Shown one piece after another: positions 35,567 to 43,842 of a DNA stretch of 58,279 nt. The notes beneath the pieces are model-generated. The model was not told the DNA's origin and searched no databases. It saw nothing but the letters and a program-made list of their open reading frames with translations. Source of the stretch: Gallionella sp. (lineage in GTDB: Bacteria; Pseudomonadota; Gammaproteobacteria; Burkholderiales; Gallionellaceae); NCBI GenBank assembly GCA_030652475.1, contig JAUSAO010000135.1, positions 1 through 58,279 on the forward strand. The letters run 5' to 3'. Every line of letters begins with the position of its first letter. Position 1 is the first letter of the stretch. The position numbers were made by a program, and so were the translations under genes.

Positions 35567-36325
35567 CAGATTTTCAAATACTGCTCTTGCTGTTTGTAAA
35601 TCCTGCTCGGTGTCTACGCCGCCAGGCGGTGCGCTGTCGGCAATGACCACACCGATTTTGTAGCCATGATACAACGCGCGCAATTGTTCCAGCGCCTCAA
35701 ATTGCTCAATGGCCGCTGGCGACAGTTGCCCGTAAGCGCGCAGGAAGCTGGCACGATAGGCATAAATGCCAATGTGGCGCAGTACCGGCAGTCCGGCCGG
35801 GAAATTTTCATTCGCAGCGTAGGCATCGCGCGGGTAGGGAATCGGGGCGCGGCTGAAATACAGCGCATGGCCTTGCTTGTCCAGCACGGTTTTGACGATA
35901 TTGGGATTGCGCATCGACGCTTCATCGTGAATCGCGTGGCAGGCAGTGGCAATCGCACATTCGGGATGATCGTGCAGATGCTGAGCCACGGCGCGGATCA
36001 GTGCCGGCGGTATCAGCGGTTCGTCTCCCTGCACGTTGACCACGATGGTGTCATCCGGCCATTCTTGCCGTTCCACCACCTCGGCGATACGATCGGTGCC
36101 ACTGACATGGCTGTCGCGTGTCAGGCAGGCTTTGAAACCATGCTCATGGACGACGTTGGCAATCGCATGATGATCGGTGGCAATCCAGATTTGCTGTGCG
36201 CCGCTGCTGGCCGCCTGTTCGGCAACACGGACAACCATGGGCTTGCCTGCGATGTGCAGCAGGGGTTTTCCGGGTAAGCGGGTGGAAGCGTGCCGTGCCG
36301 GGATGACGACGTTAAACGCGACCAT
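35543..36325 (-). CDS. kdsB: CMP-KDO synthetase
   Basis: A 260-residue 3-deoxy-manno-octulosonate cytidylyltransferase. It activates KDO with CTP for lipopolysaccharide inner core synthesis. N-terminal [23 protein letters not shown], the [10 protein letters not shown] motif, [12 protein letters not shown] and [12 protein letters not shown] are diagnostic. Its ATG shares one base with the upstream Trm112-like stop (TGATG), so they are coupled. Its 3' end runs into a heptamer repeat tract. Confidence 0.98.
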   Translation of the reverse strand: MVAFNVVIPARHASTRLPGKPLLHIAGKPMVVRVAEQAASSGAQQIWIATDHHAIANVVHEHGFKACLTRDSHVSGTDRIAEVVERQEWPDDTIVVNVQGDEPLIPPALIRAVAQHLHDHPECAIATACHAIHDEASMRNPNIVKTVLDKQGHALYFSRAPIPYPRDAYAANENFPAGLPVLRHIGIYAYRASFLRAYGQLSPAAIEQFEALEQLRALYHGYKIGVVIADSAPPGGVDTEQDLQTARAVFENLLVVRRKL

Positions 36326-36510
36326 CAGAGTTTTTCGGCTTCCTCGGCGGTCAGTTTGCGCGCCTCGTCGGCCAGCATCACCGGGATGTCATCGGCAATT
36401 TTAAAGGCCAGACGGTCTGCACGGCAGATCAATTCCTGCTCGGCTTTGTGATAAATCAGCGGGGATTTGCATAATGGGCAAACGAGAATATCAAGCAGTT
36501 TTGCATCCAT
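36325..36510 (-). CDS. Trm112/YcaR-like zinc-ribbon protein
   Basis: A 61-residue protein starting [18 protein letters not shown]. It carries two cysteines of a zinc-binding knuckle (CPLC) and one more at IC; the second pair is incomplete compared with eukaryotic Trm112. The start was placed at ATG 36510; a TTG 9 nt upstream is possible. It overlaps the end of lpxK and abuts kdsB, the order seen in many proteobacteria. The bacterial role is unclear; some relatives activate methyltransferases. Confidence 0.88.
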   Translation of the reverse strand: MDAKLLDILVCPLCKSPLIYHKAEQELICRADRLAFKIADDIPVMLADEARKLTAEEAEKL

Positions 36511-37480
36511 GAGTGGCAATCTTTCGCAGTAGGTGGGTAATCAGGGCCGGGTCAATTTGAGCATCTACGCGCAGAACCCAGAATTTTTCATCAGCATAGG
36601 CGGCGCATTTTACCGCATCTTTTTCGGTAAGGAGTAGTGCATCGCAATCGTTGAACAGCAAATCTTCAGCAGAGTAGGGGTGATGATCGGGAAATGCATG
36701 CGTGCTCACCGTCAGCCCCAGCGACTTGAGATGATTGAAAAAGCGCTGCGGATGACCGATGCCAGCCACTGCATGCAGACGCAATCCATGAAAATCACCG
36801 GCCCGGGCAAGTTTTCCGGGGTCTAGCAGATTGTGGAAAACGGCCCCGGATAACTGCATTGCGTGTTCACCGGAATCGGCATGGCCGCCATTTACCACTA
36901 CCGCATCCACTGTTTTCAGGCGCGACAGCGGTTCGCGCAGGGGGCCGGCGGGAAGCAGATGACCATTGCCGACGCGGCGCACGCCGTCAATGACGGCGAT
37001 TTCCATATCGCGTTGCAAGCGGTAATGCTGCAAGCCGTCATCACACAGCACGACATCGCATTGCGGATGCGCCTGCAGCGCCAGCCTGGCCGTGGCGACG
37101 CGATCTCTGCCTACCCACACCGGACACAGGGCGCGACGCGCCATGAGCAGGGGTTCGTCGCCGACCTGTTGCGCGCTACTGTTCAGGCTTACGGCTTGCT
37201 GCTGCGAATGACCACCGTAACCGCGACTGACAATGACGGGATGATGGCCGTGCTTGACCAGTTGCTGGGCAAGCGCGAGGGTGAGGGGGGTCTTGCCGGT
37301 GCCGCCTACGCTGATGTTGCCGATTACGATGACAGGAACCGGTAATTGGTAACTGCTCAGGATATGCATGCGGTACAGCGCGCGGCGCAAGGCAGCCAGC
37401 GCGCCAAACAGCCAGCTTGCCGGCAGCAGGATCAGGTGCAGAGGGCTGTTGCGGTACCAGTAAGCTTCAAGTCCGGCCAT
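36491..37480 (-). CDS. lpxK: Tetraacyldisaccharide 4'-kinase
   Basis: A 329-residue LpxK that phosphorylates the lipid A disaccharide at the 4' position. N-terminal hydrophobic anchor ([18 protein letters not shown]), P-loop [14 protein letters not shown] near residue 56, and catalytic-region SRGYGG and LCDDGLQHY are present. It lies between exbD and the Trm112-like gene and overlaps the latter by 20 nt. The LPS theme continues with kdsB and, 8 kb away, the arn locus. Confidence 0.97.
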   Translation of the reverse strand: MAGLEAYWYRNSPLHLILLPASWLFGALAALRRALYRMHILSSYQLPVPVIVIGNISVGGTGKTPLTLALAQQLVKHGHHPVIVSRGYGGHSQQQAVSLNSSAQQVGDEPLLMARRALCPVWVGRDRVATARLALQAHPQCDVVLCDDGLQHYRLQRDMEIAVIDGVRRVGNGHLLPAGPLREPLSRLKTVDAVVVNGGHADSGEHAMQLSGAVFHNLLDPGKLARAGDFHGLRLHAVAGIGHPQRFFNHLKSLGLTVSTHAFPDHHPYSAEDLLFNDCDALLLTEKDAVKCAAYADEKFWVLRVDAQIDPALITHLLRKIATHGCKTA

Positions 37481-37520
37481 GAAAATCCCTAAAAACCGTT
37501 GTCCGCAGATAAGGAGGTGT

Positions 37521-37940
37521 TCAGTTCGCTTCGTTCTGCGTGGTAAAAGTGATGCGTCCGTAGCCCGCCTGTCGGGCGGCTTCCATCACGTTGATGACGG
37601 CTTGATGTGGTGTCTTGGCATCGGCATTGATGACGATGGTCGGGTCAGCTTGCTTGCCGGCCGCAGATTTTAATGAGTCAGCCAAAGCGGCTATGCCGGT
37701 AAAATTCACCGTTGCATTGTTGATGGCATAGTGTTCGGAGGCATCTACGGCAACATTGATGGGCTGTACTTGTTCGGTGCTGGCTGCTCCGCCCGCTTGC
37801 GGCAAATTGATCTGTAATTCGGAAAATTTTGCATAGCTGGTGGTGACCATCAGGAAAATCAGGATGACCAGCAGCACATCTATCATCGCAATCAGGTTGA
37901 TTTCCGGTTCTTCACGTATGCGTCCGCGCTGAAAGTTCAT
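37521..37940 (-). CDS. exbD: ExbD/TolR-family transport protein
   Basis: A 139-residue biopolymer transport protein. One membrane segment (about 20-40: INLIAMIDVLLVILIFLMV) contains the conserved proton-path aspartate in the MIDVLL motif; the rest is periplasmic. It forms the ion-driven motor with ExbB. The gene follows exbB by 6 nt. No tonB or tol gene accompanies it, so the partner energised (TonB or another) is not shown here. Confidence 0.94.
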   Translation of the reverse strand: MNFQRGRIREEPEINLIAMIDVLLVILIFLMVTTSYAKFSELQINLPQAGGAASTEQVQPINVAVDASEHYAINNATVNFTGIAALADSLKSAAGKQADPTIVINADAKTPHQAVINVMEAARQAGYGRITFTTQNEAN

Positions 37941-37946
37941 CGCTGC

Positions 37947-38555
37947 TTAACCCTTGCGTTGACCATGCACGATTTCAACCAGTTTGATCGCCTGTTGCTC
38001 CATTTCTATCGTCAGGCTATCCACTTTTGCGCGGAAATGGCGGTAAAAAATCATGCTGGGAATCGCTACAATCAGGCCAAAAGCGGTGTTGTACAAGGCC
38101 ACGGAAATCCCGTGAGCCAGGATGGCCGGGCTGCTGCCCGCCCCGGCCTGTGCGCCGAAAATTTCTATCATGCCGACGAGTGTGCCAAACAGACCCAGCA
38201 GGGGGCTGATGGAGGCAATCGTGCCCAGCGTGGTGAGAAAGCGTTCCAGGTCATGGGTAGTCGCGCGCCCGGCCTCTTCGATGGACTCCTTCATGATTTC
38301 CGGGGGGCTTTTGATATTTTTCAGACCGGCGGCGAAGATGCAGCCCAAGGGAGAATGTTTGGTCAGTTTGCTCAACATGCCCTCACTGACTCCGCGTTGC
38401 TTGAGTTCCTTTATGACTTCATCCAGCAAAGAGGGCGGTGAAATCCGACTGCCACGCAGATACAAGAGTCTTTCTGTAATCAGGCCAACGGCGATGATGG
38501 ACGCAAAAATCAAAAACCAAATCGGCCAGCCAGCCGCTTCTACGATTGCAAACAC
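37947..38555 (-). CDS. exbB: ExbB/TolQ/MotA-family proton channel
   Basis: A 202-residue protein with three membrane segments (about 10-28, 115-135, 155-178). Typical stretches: LTTLGTIASISPLLGLFGTLVGMIEIF and GISVALYNTAFGLIVAIPSMIFYRHFR. It is the stator of the proton-motive-force motor with ExbD. As first gene of the exbBD-lpxK-trm112-kdsB-adk group it is probably near the operon promoter, which would lie in the gene-free stretch upstream. Confidence 0.95.
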   Translation of the reverse strand: MFAIVEAAGWPIWFLIFASIIAVGLITERLLYLRGSRISPPSLLDEVIKELKQRGVSEGMLSKLTKHSPLGCIFAAGLKNIKSPPEIMKESIEEAGRATTHDLERFLTTLGTIASISPLLGLFGTLVGMIEIFGAQAGAGSSPAILAHGISVALYNTAFGLIVAIPSMIFYRHFRAKVDSLTIEMEQQAIKLVEIVHGQRKG

Positions 38556-38959
38556 GCGGATTCTCCAAATATGCTTAAATAATGAAACCTTAAATCATTA
38601 CGCCTGATTTGTTTACGGCGAGTGATTTGTTTGAAAGTTTCGAGTTCGCAACTGTAGCGCGTCACGTTGAGTTGAGCAAGATTTCTCATATTCTTCTTCA
38701 ACAACATTGGGCTAATCCCTCGTTATAAAAGAGTATTTTTATTTACCCACAAAATCTGTGGATAACTTTGTGGGTAAAGTCGTGTAGCAAGCCTTTAGTG
38801 CGGTGAAGTAAAAGGGTTTTTCTTGTGTTGCCTGTTTTTTGTCATGAATAAATATCTATTTAAAACAATAGGTTATCGTAAGTGTGATGATTTTGTTACG
38901 GTTAGTGTGCCGCAAAGCGGCATGTTGTCTGGCTTTGTGAATAATCTTGGATTGTCAAT
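38556..38959. other. AT-rich divergent region between exbB and xseA
   Basis: About 404 nt without a supported gene. It contains a compact cluster of DnaA-box-like sequences inside an inverted repeat (38742-38778) and the presumed promoters for exbB and xseA. The open frame from 38823 overlaps the xseA start in another frame and is not credible. Confidence 0.6.
38742..38778. promoter_or_regulatory. DnaA-box-like cluster in an inverted repeat
   Basis: TTTACCCACAAA (38742-38753) and TTTGTGGGTAAA (38767-38778) are perfect inverse arms around a 13-nt loop. The loop holds TGTGGATAA (38757-38765), an exact DnaA box (TTATCCACA) on the minus strand. Each arm contains a one-mismatch box (TTACCCACA and its inverse). 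Three boxes in 37 bp suggest DnaA binding. Confidence 0.55.
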
Positions 38960-40315
38960 ATGTTTTCTGCACTATTTATTGAAGATAAGCAGCGCGTACT
39001 GCGCGTGGCAGAACTCGCGCGTGCAATCAATCAGTTACTGGAAAGCAATGTCCCCTTGCTGTGGGTGCGCGGTGAAATTTGCAACCTGGTGAAGGCGGCT
39101 TCGGGTCACTGGTATTTCGCACTCAAGGATGAGCAGGCACAAGTACGTTGTGTGATGTTTCGGCACAAGAATCAGCTGCTGGATGAAGTCATTAGTAACG
39201 GCTTACAGGTCGAAGTGCTGGCCGTAGCCAGCCTGTACGAAGCGCGTGGTGATTTTCAGCTGACAGTCGAGCAGATGCGCCCGGCGGGATTGGGCGTGCT
39301 GTATGAACAATTCGCTCAGCTTAAACAAAAGCTGGAACAGGAGGGCCTGTTTGCTGCCGAGCGCAAGCGTGCCTTGCCTGTCTTTCCCAGGCGTATCGGC
39401 ATCATTACTTCCCCCCAGGCGGCCGCTTTGCGCGATGTACTGGTTACCCTGAGGGCGCGCCTGCCCGGTGTGCCGGTGGTGGTGTATCCCGTGCCGGTAC
39501 AGGGGGCGGGAAGCGCGGAGAAGATTGCGGCAGCCATCCGCACTGCCAACCAGCGTGCCGAATGCGAAGTGCTGATAGTCTGTCGCGGTGGCGGCAGTAT
39601 TGAAGATCTGTGGGCTTTTAATGAGGAAGCGGTGGCGCGCGCCATAGCAGCCAGCCTGATACCGATCATCAGCGGTGTGGGCCATGAGACGGATTTTACC
39701 ATTGCCGATTTTGTCGCCGATGAACGTGCCCCCACCCCTACTGCCGCCGCGCAGCGTGTCGTGCCGGACAGGCGTGCCTTGTTACAAGGTTTGCGTGACA
39801 CGGCGCAGCATCTGCTGCGCGCGCAGCGCAACCGCTTGCAAAACTCCATGCAGGCGCTGGATTATTTGCAGCGTCGTCTGATTCATCCCGCACAACAGTT
39901 GCAACGCCAGAGTGTGCTGCTGGGGCAGTTGCAACAACGCTTGCAGCGCAGCCATGCCCATTCCCGGCAACAGCAGCAGTGGCGCTGTCAGTCATTGGCA
40001 CTACGCCTGCGCGGCGCGGGCAGTGACTTTGAGCGCTTGCTGGATAAGCAGGCTCACCTGTCGGAACGGTTGGCAAATGCGATGCGCAGCTTGCAGATGC
40101 GGCGTTTGTCGCGTCTGGATAATGTCGCGCAGCAGCTGGTTTTACTCGACCCGCAACAGGTGTTGGCGCGTGGTTACAGTCTGGTGCAGGATGAGAAGGG
40201 TAATCTGGTATCGGATGCGCGCGAATTGCTGGCTGGAGAAGAACTGCGTATCACTTTTGCGCATGGCTGGGCGCGGACTGAAGTTAAACAGCAGGGCGGT
40301 GATGAGGGCGTGTGA
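38960..40315 (+). CDS. xseA: Exodeoxyribonuclease VII large subunit
   Basis: A 451-residue XseA. The N-terminal OB fold (VPLLWVRGEICNLVKAASGHWYFALKD) is followed by the catalytic domain (IGIITSPQAAALRDVL, VYPVPVQGAGSA, CRGGGSIEDLWAFNEE, PIISGVGHETDFTIADFVAD) and a long coiled coil (~275-400). With XseB it degrades single-stranded DNA into oligonucleotides in repair and recombination. xseB is not in the window. The start MFSALFIEDKQRVLRV fits the family. Confidence 0.97.
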   Translation: MFSALFIEDKQRVLRVAELARAINQLLESNVPLLWVRGEICNLVKAASGHWYFALKDEQAQVRCVMFRHKNQLLDEVISNGLQVEVLAVASLYEARGDFQLTVEQMRPAGLGVLYEQFAQLKQKLEQEGLFAAERKRALPVFPRRIGIITSPQAAALRDVLVTLRARLPGVPVVVYPVPVQGAGSAEKIAAAIRTANQRAECEVLIVCRGGGSIEDLWAFNEEAVARAIAASLIPIISGVGHETDFTIADFVADERAPTPTAAAQRVVPDRRALLQGLRDTAQHLLRAQRNRLQNSMQALDYLQRRLIHPAQQLQRQSVLLGQLQQRLQRSHAHSRQQQQWRCQSLALRLRGAGSDFERLLDKQAHLSERLANAMRSLQMRRLSRLDNVAQQLVLLDPQQVLARGYSLVQDEKGNLVSDARELLAGEELRITFAHGWARTEVKQQGGDEGV

Positions 40316-40464
40316 CGGGCTGGCAACGCTGCTTTCAATATCAGAGTTACATGGATAATATTATCGGGTACAGTACGAAGCAATATTCTGATTGGCTGGA
40401 CGGATGATTTGCGTCGCTGCGGGCATCTGTAAGCGCCACACACATTTAGCGGTAAGGAGTTCGA

Positions 40465-42840
40465 ATGAAACTGAGTTTATGGCCCACCCCTTTTTATTAT
40501 GCATTTGCGGAAGATCTGGAAGCGTTCGACAGCGAACCTTGTCTGGTTATCTCCAATGATAATCAAGAGGTGTTCGGGGATTTGACTCGTTTCTCTCCCG
40601 AGGAAGGCATCTTTGAAATTTTGCCCTTCAAGGGCGTGGTTGCCAGGCCGACAGCCGAGTCGATTACTTATTTGCGCCTATTGCACCCGGTGCATCTGGT
40701 CAAAAAAACCGAATTTCTTAATCAGCCTACCGAAGAACTTTTTAGCCCTTCCGAGAAGCAGAGCTGTTCCATTCTGTTTAGTAACGACAAACGACTGGAT
40801 GGAGAAACGGTCGGTTTCGCGATTGATAAAACCGGACTCTATCTATATCTGGTTCATACCGCCGACTCGGTTATTCGCTGTTTTATTCCCGCGCAATCAA
40901 TCAAACAGTACCAGATCGGTAAAAAGATCGGCCAGATGCTGGTCGATGAAAAAATCGCCACCCATCAGGAAATCACTTCCGGTCTAGAGAAGCAGGAACA
41001 ATTGCGCAATCAGAAACTGGGCGAATACCTGACCAGTGAGCAGATCGTCACCTCGGAGCAACTGGTGAAGGCGCTTGATCGCCAGCACGGGACGGTCATG
41101 AGGCTAGGGGATGTGCTGGTGCATGAGAAGTTGATTACACCGGAAATTCTGCAACAGGCACTGGATAAGCAGCAGACGGATAAAAAACTGGCGCTCGGGG
41201 AAATTCTGATCAACATGGGCGTGGTTAATGCGGAAGTCGTCCAGAGCATGCTGGCCAAGAAGCTGGGCATTCCCTTTGTGAACGTCAGAAAATTCTACAT
41301 CGATCCCAAGACCTTCCATCTGGTGCCTATCAGATTCATCAATAAATATACGATATTGCCCCTCTATCACACGGATCACACGCTGGTGGTCGCGATGGAA
41401 AATCCACTGATCTGGAAGCCATTGAACGAATTGCGTGTGATCACCAATCTCACCGTCGTGCCCGTTCTGGCCGCGCGTGAAGATATTCTTGCCGCCATCA
41501 AAGAGTGGCAGCAGACTGATGAAAAAAGGCTGAAAATTGATGAGCTTGCCATAGGCATGACTATCGATATCAATACCGATGAGGAGCCGAGAGAAGAAGG
41601 CATCGCCGAGACTGACAACACGCTGGTCGGTCTGGTCAACAAGATGATACTTGATGCTCACCATCAGGGTGCATCGGATATTCATATCGAGACGTATCCG
41701 GGGAAGCGCAATACGATAGTCCGCTTTCGCAAGGATGGCGTAATCAGCAAATATTTTGAATTTCCACCCAGCTTCAAGAGTGCGCTGGTTTCCAGAATAA
41801 AGATCATGGCTAAACTGGATATTTCTGAGAGGCGCAGGCCGCAGGACGGAAAAATATCACTCAAACTCAGCGTCGACGATCAGCTGGAGCTGCGTGTTGC
41901 GACGGTTCCGACGGCCAATGGCCTGGAAGACATTGTGATGCGCGTGCTGGCGGGCGCGAAGCCTATGCCGCTGGCAAATATAGGTTTGCCGGAGGATGTG
42001 CTGGAGCGTATCAAGGTGCTGGCGGAGAAGCCTTACGGGCTTTTCCTGATTTGCGGGCCGACCGGTTCGGGTAAAACGACGACATTGCACTCGGTGCTTG
42101 GATTTATCAATAAACCGGACTGCAAAATATGGACGGCCGAGGATCCTATCGAAATCACTCAGGAAGGGCTGCGTCAGGTACAGGTCAATCCGCAGATAGG
42201 CTGGACGTTTGCAACGGCCATGCGCAGTTTCTTGCGCGCTGATCCGGATGTCATCATGGTGGGTGAGATGCGCGATGTTGAGACGACCAAAATTGCCATT
42301 CAGGCCTCGCTGACCGGACACATGGTGTTTTCAACGTTGCATACCAACAGCGCGGCGGAAAGCATGGTCAGACTGCTGGATCTGGGTATGGACCCATTCA
42401 ACTTTTCTGACGCGTTAGTCGGTATTCTGGCGCAGCGTCTGGCCAGACGCTACTGTTCTTCCTGCAAGGAAGTTTACACGGCGACAAATGAAGAAATGCA
42501 GGAATTGCTTGAGGAATATTGCTCAGGTACCCCCCTCGAGCCTGCCGAGGTATTTAAGCGCTGGCAAAAAACCTATGCCAATGAATCGGGTGAGTTTTCA
42601 CTTTATACCGCCGTTGGCTGTACTCAATGCGGCGGGCTGGGCTACAAAGGCAGGGTAGGGTTATATGAATTCCTGGAAGCGACGCTGCCGATCAAGAAAA
42701 TGATACAGCATCAGGCGACGGTTGAAGAGCTGCAATCGGCTGCCATACTTCAGGGTATGCGCACGCTGAAACAGGCTGGGATCGAGCTAGTTCTGCAAGG
42801 ACAGGCCAATATTTTCCAGATCAGGGCGGTCTGCAATTAA
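40465..42840 (+). CDS. PilB/GspE-type secretion ATPase with MshEN-like repeats
   Basis: A 791-residue cytoplasmic motor ATPase. After a ~150-residue N-terminal region of unclear type come two or three MshEN-like units (IGQMLVDEKIATHQEI, LGEYLTSEQIVTSEQL, RLGDVLVHEKLITPEI, LGEILINMGVVNAEV), a family that can bind c-di-GMP or stabilise the hexamer. The C-terminal ATPase has Walker A GPTGSGKTTT, the Asp box (AEDPIEIT), Walker B DPDVIMVGEMRD, the His box (TGHMVFSTLHTN) and a zinc tetracysteine site (CSSC and CTQC). No pilus or secretion genes lie beside it, so its machine is unknown. It may answer the c-di-GMP enzymes encoded in this window. Confidence 0.93.
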   Translation: MKLSLWPTPFYYAFAEDLEAFDSEPCLVISNDNQEVFGDLTRFSPEEGIFEILPFKGVVARPTAESITYLRLLHPVHLVKKTEFLNQPTEELFSPSEKQSCSILFSNDKRLDGETVGFAIDKTGLYLYLVHTADSVIRCFIPAQSIKQYQIGKKIGQMLVDEKIATHQEITSGLEKQEQLRNQKLGEYLTSEQIVTSEQLVKALDRQHGTVMRLGDVLVHEKLITPEILQQALDKQQTDKKLALGEILINMGVVNAEVVQSMLAKKLGIPFVNVRKFYIDPKTFHLVPIRFINKYTILPLYHTDHTLVVAMENPLIWKPLNELRVITNLTVVPVLAAREDILAAIKEWQQTDEKRLKIDELAIGMTIDINTDEEPREEGIAETDNTLVGLVNKMILDAHHQGASDIHIETYPGKRNTIVRFRKDGVISKYFEFPPSFKSALVSRIKIMAKLDISERRRPQDGKISLKLSVDDQLELRVATVPTANGLEDIVMRVLAGAKPMPLANIGLPEDVLERIKVLAEKPYGLFLICGPTGSGKTTTLHSVLGFINKPDCKIWTAEDPIEITQEGLRQVQVNPQIGWTFATAMRSFLRADPDVIMVGEMRDVETTKIAIQASLTGHMVFSTLHTNSAAESMVRLLDLGMDPFNFSDALVGILAQRLARRYCSSCKEVYTATNEEMQELLEEYCSGTPLEPAEVFKRWQKTYANESGEFSLYTAVGCTQCGGLGYKGRVGLYEFLEATLPIKKMIQHQATVEELQSAAILQGMRTLKQAGIELVLQGQANIFQIRAVCN

Positions 42841-42844
42841 CCAG

Positions 42845-42882
42845 AAAAACAGTTGTCCCTGTGCGGACGGTTTGTTTTTTTA
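42845..42882 (+). terminator. Possible terminator after the secretion ATPase
   Basis: GTTGTCC and GGACGGTT can pair around CTGTGC with several G-T pairs, followed by TGTTTTTTTAGC. The stem is weak, the T tract is good. Confidence 0.35.
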
Positions 42883-42969
42883 GCAGAAATTTGGAGCATA
42901 TGTGCAGGACACGTTAAAATCCGCGCCCGCACACCCTAATTTCTTCGGCTTTATGCCAGGAATGATTTC

Positions 42970-43842
42970 ATGAAATTTTGTCTGGCTTGTCAAAACCCTT
43001 TTGCCGGGAATGCGTGGGAATGCCCCGCTTGCGGCAATATTCCCCTTGAACGTGGCGGTTTCATGGCATTTGCACCCGCGCTGGCGGCGCAGAACGACGG
43101 CTTCAATCCCGAATTGTTTGAGCGCTATGCGGCGGTGGAGGCCGGGCATTTCTGGTTCGTCGGGCGCAATGCCATCTTGCGCGATTGTCTGTTGCGGTAT
43201 TTTGCGAATGCAAAAAATATCCTCGAAATCGGCTGTGGAACCGGCTTCGTGCTGGCCGGCACGCGACTGACCTTTCCTGTTGCACAACTCTCCGGCAGCG
43301 ATATTTTTACCGAGGGACTGAGTTACGCCAAGCAGCGTGTGCCGGGCGCCTTCCTGTTTCAGATGGATGCCTGCCATATTCCCTATCAGGACGAGTTCGA
43401 CCTGATCGGCAGTTTCGATGTGCTGGAACACATCGACGACGACAGGGGCGCGCTGGGACAGATGTATCAAGCCTGTCAGCCGGGCGGCGGACTGGTCATC
43501 ACCGTGCCGCAACATCGCTGGTTGTGGAGCAGTACCGACGACTATGCGCATCATAAACGCCGTTATACACGCGCCGAATTACGGGACAAGGTTGAACGCG
43601 CCGGATTCAGGATCGAATATGTAGGCTCTTTTGTCTCGCTGCTGCTGCCGGTGATGCTGGCTTCGCGTCTGTTGCAGAAATCCGCTGATGCCTCCGATCA
43701 GATGGATGCAGGATTCAAGATAGGGCGCCTGGCCAATAGTGTACTGGGCGGGGTGATGAAAGTGGAACGCTGGTTGATTGCACGCGGTATTTCTTTCCCC
43801 TTGGGGGGGTCGTTATTGCTGGTAGCAAGGAAGATAGTATGA
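42970..43842 (+). CDS. SAM-dependent methyltransferase with N-terminal zinc ribbon
   Basis: A 290-residue class I methyltransferase. The first 20 residues form a zinc-ribbon-like CLAC...CPAC pair. The Rossmann core follows: motif I ILEIGCGTGFVLAG, then FQMDACHIPYQDEFDLIGSFDVLEHIDDDRGAL, and VPQHRWLWSSTDDYAHHKRRYT. A C-terminal hydrophobic segment (about 220-240) may touch the membrane. The gene overlaps arnT by 4 nt (ATGA), so it heads the arn operon. Its substrate is unknown; a lipid-linked or polysaccharide substrate fits the context. Confidence 0.87.
   Translation: MKFCLACQNPFAGNAWECPACGNIPLERGGFMAFAPALAAQNDGFNPELFERYAAVEAGHFWFVGRNAILRDCLLRYFANAKNILEIGCGTGFVLAGTRLTFPVAQLSGSDIFTEGLSYAKQRVPGAFLFQMDACHIPYQDEFDLIGSFDVLEHIDDDRGALGQMYQACQPGGGLVITVPQHRWLWSSTDDYAHHKRRYTRAELRDKVERAGFRIEYVGSFVSLLLPVMLASRLLQKSADASDQMDAGFKIGRLANSVLGGVMKVERWLIARGISFPLGGSLLLVARKIV

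Noticed and set aside
35666-36277. A 203-codon plus-strand open frame over kdsB
   Set aside because: Antisense of a highly conserved gene; no family features.
38823-39092. An 89-codon open frame upstream of and overlapping xseA
   Set aside because: AT-rich, overlaps the conserved xseA N-terminus in another frame and has no homology-like features.
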